The notes beneath the pieces are model-generated. The model ran no database searches. It was not told the origin of the DNA and worked only from the letters and a program-made list of their open reading frames with translations. Both the position numbers and the translations under genes were made by a program. DNA of 64,000 nucleotides from Apostichopus japonicus. Its lineage: Eukaryota > Echinodermata > Holothuroidea > Aspidochirotida > Stichopodidae. Location of the stretch: the NCBI RefSeq assembly GCF_037975245.1, contig NC_092579.1, positions 12,074,678 through 12,138,677 of the forward strand, written 5' to 3'. Shown in pieces: positions 56,000 through 64,000 of this stretch; position 1 is the first letter of the stretch; the number at the start of each line of letters is the position of its first letter.

Positions 56000-58900
56000 T
56001 CTCTTTTGCATCCGTGGTTCGAACCCCGGTGATGACGTCTTTTACAGCAAGTGCCTACACGGGGAGCTGTAAGTATTAGTTAATCCACCTAATATCTCAG
56101 TCCATACAGTGGCGCGATGGCTTGGCGCACTGTACGAGCTGATGATCGAGACTCTCTTTTGCATCCGTGGTTCGAACCCCGGTGATGACGTCTTTTACAG
56201 CAAGTGCCTACACGGAGAGCTGTAAGTATTAGTAAATCCACCTAATATCTCAGTCCATACAGTGGCGCGATGGCTTGGCGCACTGTACGAGCTGATGATC
56301 GAGACTCTCTTTTGCATCCGTGGTTCGAAACCCCGGTAATGACGTCTTTTGCCGATCTTTTACAGCAAGTGCCTACACGGAGAGCTGTAAGTATAAGTTA
56401 ATCCACCTAATATCTCAGTCCATACAGTGGCGCGATGGCTTGGCGCACTGTACGAGCTGATGATCGAGACTCTCTTTTGCATCCGTGGTTCGAACCCCGG
56501 TGGTGACGTCTTTTGCCGATCTTTTACAGCAAGTGCCTACACGGGGAGCTGTAAGTATTAGTTAATCCACCTAATACCTCAGTCTATACAGTGGCGCGAT
56601 GGCTTGGCGCACTGTACGAGCTGATGATCGAGACTCTCTTTTGCATCCGTGGTTCGAACCCCGGTGGTGACATCTTTTGCCGATCTTTTACAGCAAGTGC
56701 CTAAACGGGGAGCTGTAAGTATTAGTTAATCCACCTAATATCTCAGTCCATACAGTGGCGCGATGGCTTGGCGCAATGTACGAGCTGATGATTGAGACTC
56801 TCTTTTGCATCCGTGGTTCGAACCCCGGTGATGACGTCTTTTACAGCAAGTGCCTACACGGGGAGCTGTAAGTATTAGTTAATCCACCTAATATCTCAGT
56901 CCATACAGTGGCGCGATGGCTTGGCGCACTGTACGAGCTGATGATCGAGACTCTCTTTTGCATCCGTGGTTCGAACCCCGGTGGTTACGTCTTTTGCCGA
57001 TCTTTTACAGCAAGTGCCTACACGGGGAGCTGTAAGTATTAGTTAATCCACCTAATATCTCAGTCCATACAGTGGCGCGATGGCTTGGCGCACTGTACGA
57101 GCTGATGATCGAGACTCTCTTTTGCATCCGTGGTTCGAACCCCGGTGGTGACGTCTTTTGCCGATCTTTTACAGCAAGTGCCTACACGGGGAGCTGTAAG
57201 TATTAGTTAATCCACCTAATACCTCAGTCCATACAGTGGCGCGATGGCTTGGCGCACTGTACGAGCTGATGATCGAGACTCTCTTTTGCATCCGTGGTTC
57301 GAACCCCGGTGGTGACGTATTTTGCCGATCTTTTACAGCAAGTGCCTACACGGGGAGCTGTAAGTATTAGTTAATCCACCTAATACCTCAGTCCATACAG
57401 TGGCGCGATGGCTTGGCGCACTGTACGAGCTGATGATCGAGACTCTCTTTTGCATCCGTGGTTCGAACCCCGGTGGTGACGTCTTTTGCCGATCTTTTAC
57501 AGCAAGTGCCTACACGGGGAGCTGTAAGTATTAGTTAATCCACCTAATATCTCAGTCCATACAGTGGCGCGATGGCTTGGCGCACTGTACGAGCTGATGA
57601 TCGAGACTCTCTTTTGCATCCGTGGTTCGAACCCCGGTGGTGACGTCTTTTGCCGATCTTTTACAGCAAGTGCCTAAACGGGGAGCTGTAAGTATTAGTT
57701 AATCCACCTAATATCTCAGTCCATACAGTGGCGCGATGGCTTGGCGCAATGTACGAGCTGATGATCGAGACTCTCTTTTGCATCCGTGGTTCCAACCTCG
57801 GTGATGACGTCTTTTGCCGATCTTTTACAGCAAGTGCCTACACGGAGAGCTGTAAGTATAAGTTAATCCGCCTAATATCTCAGTCCATACAGTGGCGCGA
57901 TGGCTTGGCGCACTGTACGAGCTGATGATCGAGACTCTCTTTTGCATCCGTGGTTCGAACCCCGGTGGTGACGTCTTTTGCCGATCTTTTACAGCAAGTG
58001 CCTACACGGGGAGCTGTAAGTATTAGTTAATCCACCTAATACCTCAGTCTATACAGTGGCGCGATGGCTTGGCGCACTGTACGAGCTGATGATCGAGACT
58101 CTCTTTTGCATCCGTGGTTCGAACCCCAGTGGTGACATCTTTTGCCGATCTTTTACAGCAAGTGCCTAAACGGGGAGCTGTAAGTATTAGTTAATCCACC
58201 TAATATCTCAGTCCATACAGTGGCGCGATGGCTTGGCGCAATGTACGAGCTGATGATTGAGACTCTCTTTTGCATCCGTGGTTCGAACCCCGGTGATGAC
58301 GTCTTTTACAGCAAGTGCCTACACGGGGAGCTGTAAGTATTAGTTAATCCACCTAATATCTCAGTCCATACAGTGGCGCGATGGCTTGGCGCACTGTACG
58401 AGCTGATGATCGAGACTCTCTTTTGCATCCGTGGTTCGAACCCCGGTGGTTACGTCTTTTGCCGATCTTTTACAGCAAGTGCCTACACGGGGAGCTGTAA
58501 GTATTAGTTAATCCACCTAATATCTCAGTCCATACAGTGGCGCGATGGCTTGGCGCACTGTACGAGCTGATGATCGAGACTCTCTTTTGCATCCGTGGTT
58601 CGAACCCCGGTGGTGACGTCTTTTGCCGATCTTTTACAGCAAGTGCCTACACGGGGAGCTGTAAGTATTAGTTAATCCACCTATTACCTCAGTCCATACA
58701 GTGGCGCGATGGCTTGGCGCACTGTACGAGCTGATGATCGAGACTCTCTTTTGCATCCGTGGTTCGAACCCCGGTGGTGACGTATTTTGCCGATCTTTTA
58801 CAGCAAGTGCCTACACGGGGAGCTGTAAGTATTAGTTAATCCACCTAATATCTCAGTCCATACAGTGGCGCGATGGCTTGGCGCACTGTACGAGCTGATG

Positions 58901-61900
58901 ATCGAGACTCTCTTTTGCATCCGTGGTTCGAACCCCGGTGGTGACGTCTTTTGCCGATCTTTTACAGCAAGTGCCTACACGGGGAGCTGTAAGTATTAGT
59001 TAATCCACCTAATATCTCAGTCCATACAGTGGCGCGATGGCTTGGCGCACTGTACGAGCTGATGATCGAGACTCTCTTTTGCATCCGTGGTTCGAACCCC
59101 GGTGGTGACGTCTTTTGCCGATCTTTTACAGCAAGTGCCTAAACGGGGAGCTGTAAGTATTAGTTAATCCACCTAATATCTCAGTCCATACAGTGGCGCG
59201 ATGGCTTGGCGCAATGTACGAGCTGATGATCGAGACTCTCTTTTGCATCCGTGGTTCCAACCCCGGTGATGACGTCTTTTACAGCAAGTGCCTACACAGG
59301 GAGCTGTAAGTATTAGTTAATCCACCTAATACCTCAGTCCATACAGTGGCGCGATGGCTTGGCGCACTGTACGAGCTGATGATCGAGACTCTCTTTTGCA
59401 TCCGTGGTTCGAACCCCGGTGGTGACGTCTTTTGCCGATCTTTTACAGCAAGTGCCTACACGGAGAGCTGTAAGTATTAGTTAATCCACCTAATATCTCA
59501 GTCCATACAGTGGCGCGATGGCTTGGCGCACTGTACGAGCTGATGATCGAGACTCTCTTTTGCATCCGTGGTTCGAACCCCGGTGGTGACGTCTTTTGCC
59601 GATCTTTTACAGCAAGTGCCTACACAGGGAGCTGTAAGTATTAGTTAATCCACCTAATACCTCAGTCCATACAGTGGCGCGATGGCTTGGCGCACTGTAC
59701 GAGCTGATGATCGAGACTCTCTTTTGCATCCGTGGTTCGAACCCCGGTGGTGACGTCTTTTGCCGATCTTTTACAGCAAGTGCCTACACGGAGAGCTGTA
59801 AGTATTAGTTAATCCACCTAATATCTCAGTCCATACAGTGGCGCGATGGCTTGGCGCAATGTACGAGCTGATGATTGAGACTCTCTTTTGCATCCGTGGT
59901 TCGAACCCCGGTGATGACGTCTTTTACAGCAAGTGCCTACACGGGGAGCTGTAAGTATTAGTTAATCCACCTAATATCTCAGTCCATACAGTGGCGCGAT
60001 GGCTTGGCGCACTGTGTGAGCTGATGATCGAGACTCTCTTTTGCATCCGTGGTTCGAACCCCGGTGGTGACGTCTTTTGCCGATCTTTTACAGCAAGTGC
60101 CTACACGGGGAGCTGTAAGTATTAGTTAATCCACCTAATACCTCAGTCCATACAGTGGCGCGATGGCTTGGCGCACTGTACGAGCTGATGATCGAGACTC
60201 TCTTTTGCATCCGTGGTTCGAACCCCGGTGGTGACGTATTTTGCCGATCTTTTACAGCAAGTGCCTACACGGGGAGCTGTAAGTATTAGTTAATCCACCT
60301 AATACCTCAGTCCATACAGTGGCGCGATGGCTTGGCGCACTGTACGAGCTGATGATCGAGACTCTCTTTTGCATCCGTGGTTCGAACCCCGGTGGTGACG
60401 TCTTTTGCCGATCTTTTACAGCAAGTGCCTACACGGGGAGCTGTAAGTATTAGTTAATCCACCTAATATCTCAGTCCATACAGTGGCGCGATGGCTTGGC
60501 GCACTGTACGAGCTGATGATCGAGACTCTCTTTTGCATCCGTGGTTCGAACCCCGGTGGTGACGTCTTTTGCCGATCTTTTACAGCAAGTGCCTACACGG
60601 GGAGGTGTAAGTATTAGTTAATCCACCTAATATCTCAGTCCATACAGTGGCGCGATGGCTTGGCGCAATGTACGAGCTGATGATCGAGACTCTCTTTTGC
60701 ATCCGTGGTTCGAACCCCGGTGATGACGTCTTTTACAGCAAGTGCCTACACGGGGAGCTGTAAGTATTAGTTAATCCACCTAATATCTCAGTCCATACAG
60801 TGGCGCGATGGCTTGGCGCACTGTACGAGCTGATGATCGAGACTCTCTTTTGCATCCGTGGTTCGAACCCCGGTGATGACGTCTTTTACAGCAAGTGCCT
60901 ACACGGAGAGCTGTAAGTATTAGTAAATCCACCTAATATCTCAGTCCATACAGTGGCGCGATGGCTTGGCGCACTGTACGAGCTGATGATCGAGACTCTC
61001 TTTTGCATCCGTGGTTCGAAACCCCGGTAATGACGTCTTTTGCCGATCTTTTACAGCAAGTGCCTACACGGAGAGCTGTAAGTATAAGTTAATCCACCTA
61101 ATATCTCAGTCCATACAGTGGCGCGATGGCTTGGCGCACTGTACGAGCTGATGATCGAGACTCTCTTTTGCATCCGTGGTTCGAACCCCGGTGGTGACGT
61201 CTTTTGCCGATCTTTTACAGCAAGTGCCTACACGGGGAGCTGTAAGTATTAGTTAATCCACCTAATACCTCAGTCTATACAGTGGCGCGATGGCTTGGCG
61301 CACTGTACGAGCTGATGATCGAGACTCTCTTTTGCATCCGTGGTTCGAACCCCGGTGGTGACATCTTTTGCCGATCTTTTACAGCAAGTGCCTAAACGGG
61401 GAGCTGTAAGTATTAGTTAATCCACCTAATATCTCAGTCCATACAGTGGCGCGATGGCTTGGCGCAATGTACGAGCTGATGATTGAGACTCTCTTTTGCA
61501 TCCGTGGTTCGAACCCCGGTGATGACGTCTTTTACAGCAAGTGCCTACACGGGGAGCTGTAAGTATTAGTTAATCCACCTAATATCTCAGTCCATACAGT
61601 GGCGCGATGGCTTGGCGCACTGTACGAGCTGATGATCGAGACTCTCTTTTGCATCCGTGGTTCGAACCCCGGTGGTTACGTCTTTTGCCGATCTTTTACA
61701 GCAAGTGCCTACACGGGGAGCTGTAAGTATTAGTTAATCCACCTAATATCTCAGTCCATACAGTGGCGCGATGGCTTGGCGCACTGTACGAGCTGATGAT
61801 CGAGACTCTCTTTTGCATCCGTGGTTCGAACCCCGGTGGTGACGTCTTTTGCCGATCTTTTACAGCAAGTGCCTACACGGGGAGCTGTAAGTATTAGTTA

Positions 61901-64000
61901 ATCCACCTAATACCTCAGTCCATACAGTGGCGCGATGGCTTGGCGCACTGTACGAGCTGATGATCGAGACTCTCTTTTGCATCCGTGGTTCGAACCCCGG
62001 TGGTGACGTATTTTGCCGATCTTTTACAGCAAGTGCCTACACGGGGAGCTGTAAGTATTAGTTAATCCACCTAATACCTCAGTCCATACAGTGGCGCGAT
62101 GGCTTGGCGCACTGTACGAGCTGATGATCGAGACTCTCTTTTGCATCCGTGGTTCGAACCCCGGTGGTGACGTCTTTTGCCGATCTTTTACAGCAAGTGC
62201 CTACACGGGGAGCTGTAAGTATTAGTTAATCCACCTAATATCTCAGTCCATACAGTGGCGCGATGGCTTGGCGCACTGTACGAGCTGATGATCGAGACTC
62301 TCTTTTGCATCCGTGGTTCGAACCCCGGTGGTGACGTCTTTTGCCGATCTTTTACAGCAAGTGCCTAAACGGGGAGCTGTAAGTATTAGTTAATCCACCT
62401 AATATCTCAGTCCATACAGTGGCGCGATGGCTTGGCGCAATGTACGAGCTGATGATCGAGACTCTCTTTTGCATCCGTGGTTCCAACCTCGGTGATGACG
62501 TCTTTTGCCGATCTTTTACAGCAAGTGCCTACACGGAGAGCTGTAAGTATAAGTTAATCCGCCTAATATCTCAGTCCATACAGTGGCGCGATGGCTTGGC
62601 GCACTGTACGAGCTGATGATCGAGACTCTCTTTTGCATCCGTGGTTCGAACCCCGGTGGTGACGTCTTTTGCCGATCTTTTACAGCAAGTGCCTACACGG
62701 GGAGCTGTAAGTATTAGTTAATCCACCTAATACCTCAGTCTATACAGTGGCGCGATGGCTTGGCGCACTGTACGAGCTGATGATCGAGACTCTCTTTTGC
62801 ATCCGTGGTTCGAACCCCAGTGGTGACATCTTTTGCCGATCTTTTACAGCAAGTGCCTAAACGGGGAGCTGTAAGTATTAGTTAATCCACCTAATATCTC
62901 AGTCCATACAGTGGCGCGATGGCTTGGCGCAATGTACGAGCTGATGATTGAGACTCTCTTTTGCATCCGTGGTTCGAACCCCGGTGATGACGTCTTTTAC
63001 AGCAAGTGCCTACACGGGGAGCTGTAAGTATTAGTTAATCCACCTAATATCTCAGTCCATACAGTGGCGCGATGGCTTGGCGCACTGTACGAGCTGATGA
63101 TCGAGACTCTCTTTTGCATCCGTGGTTCGAACCCCGGTGGTTACGTCTTTTGCCGATCTTTTACAGCAAGTGCCTACACGGGGAGCTGTAAGTATTAGTT
63201 AATCCACCTAATATCTCAGTCCATACAGTGGCGCGATGGCTTGGCGCACTGTACGAGCTGATGATCGAGACTCTCTTTTGCATCCGTGGTTCGAACCCCG
63301 GTGGTGACGTCTTTTGCCGATCTTTTACAGCAAGTGCCTACACGGGGAGCTGTAAGTATTAGTTAATCCACCTATTACCTCAGTCCATACAGTGGCGCGA
63401 TGGCTTGGCGCACTGTACGAGCTGATGATCGAGACTCTCTTTTGCATCCGTGGTTCGAACCCCGGTGGTGACGTATTTTGCCGATCTTTTACAGCAAGTG
63501 CCTACACGGGGAGCTGTAAGTATTAGTTAATCCACCTAATATCTCAGTCCATACAGTGGCGCGATGGCTTGGCGCACTGTACGAGCTGATGATCGAGACT
63601 CTCTTTTGCATCCGTGGTTCGAACCCCGGTGGTGACGTCTTTTGCCGATCTTTTACAGCAAGTGCCTACACGGGGAGCTGTAAGTATTAGTTAATCCACC
63701 TAATATCTCAGTCCATACAGTGGCGCGATGGCTTGGCGCACTGTACGAGCTGATGATCGAGACTCTCTTTTGCATCCGTGGTTCGAACCCCGGTGGTGAC
63801 GTCTTTTGCCGATCTTTTACAGCAAGTGCCTAAACGGGGAGCTGTAAGTATTAGTTAATCCACCTAATATCTCAGTCCATACAGTGGCGCGATGGCTTGG
63901 CGCAATGTACGAGCTGATGATCGAAACTCTCTTTTGCATCCGTGGTTCCAACCCCGGTGATGACGTCTTTTACAGCAAGTGCCTACACAGGGAGCTGTAA
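56000..64000. repeat. 4691-bp higher-order repeat with inner 1465-bp repeat
   Basis: Variants recur exactly 4691 bp apart: agtaaatcc at 56231/60922, gacatctttt at 56671/61362 and 58136/62827, and the 65-codon frames at 57728 and 62419, which are identical. The second copy is still in register at 64000, so the repeat extends beyond the window. Inside each copy the catcttt variants lie 1465 bp apart (nine monomers). Confidence 0.9.

Larger units (their letters stand above)
36641..64000. repeat. ~27-kb satellite of 164/153-bp monomers with tRNA-like segment
   Basis: Head-to-tail monomers fill the rest of the window and run off the right edge; dividing length by monomer size gives roughly 165-170 copies. 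Standard monomers are 164 bp. A common 153-bp class lacks 11 bp between two tctttt words (gtcttttgccgatcttttac versus gtcttttac). Each monomer has cagtggcgcgatggcttggc, about 48 bp later the perfect B box ggttcgaaccc, and a tcttttacag/gtaagtatt pair. Monomers differ at only a few positions, implying recent amplification. No unit contains a useful open frame; short frames across the array are artefacts. It most likely derives from a class II tRNA-like SINE. Confidence 0.96.

Noticed and set aside
50969-62616. Repeated 60-73-codon open frames in the satellite (e.g. 57728-57925, 62419-62616)
   Set aside because: They are fragments of the monomer read across unit joins; ends fall wherever a variant removes a stop, and the 164-bp period does not keep frame.
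36641-64000. CRISPR-like regular repeats
   Set aside because: Monomers are 153-164 bp, directly abutting with no unique spacers, in an intron-bearing animal genome without cas genes.
36641-64000. Array of functional tRNA genes
   Set aside because: The B box is good, but the A box is off consensus, stems do not pair properly and a TTTT run lies between the boxes.

Overview
The window is nuclear DNA of an animal: AT-rich, intron-bearing genes with GT-AG splice sites, tRNA-derived SINEs, LINE, LTR and hAT-type transposons, long (TA)n tracts and a large satellite. The gene content (tandem WSCD-type sulfotransferases and an AROS/RPS19BP1 homologue) and the repeat style point to a marine invertebrate deuterostome. 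An echinoderm such as a sea cucumber is my best guess, but this is inference, not proof.

Layout. 1-982: minus-strand, 5'-truncated LINE copy running off the left edge. 2296-5536 and 8652-12529: two tandem paralogous four-exon genes for type II membrane WSCD-like sulfotransferases, with the same intron phases and identical lengths for exons 2 and 3. Between them lie a (TA)n block, a perfect 107-bp inverted repeat and a tRNA-derived SINE. 13345-15830: a diverged segmental duplication flanking another SINE. 15836-16340: a large imperfect palindrome inside (TA)n. 17300-18005: degenerate tandem repeats. 18580-22673 (minus): a four-exon AROS/RPS19BP1 gene with two SINEs in its introns. 23094-25015: a gutted Ty3/gypsy-type LTR element whose integrase tail has seeded a 41-bp minisatellite. 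26069-32750: a thicket of nested hAT-like elements, several with 8-bp target duplications, in a 56-bp minisatellite neighbourhood. 33430-36640: a nearly complete EN-RT LINE broken by one frameshift and one stop codon. 36641-64000: an uninterrupted ~27-kb satellite of 164/153-bp monomers that runs off the right edge.

The satellite is the dominant structure. Each monomer carries a tRNA-like segment with a canonical B box (a decayed SINE/class-II tRNA relic). It also carries a strong-looking 3' splice site followed 21 nt later by a GTAAGT donor. The array is organised in higher-order repeats (635, 1465, 2244 and 4691 bp).

The functional genes are only three: two sulfotransferase paralogues and AROS. 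Most of the remainder is mobile or tandemly repeated DNA. Exon models come from reading splice sites, reading frame and paralogue agreement by eye; no database search was possible.
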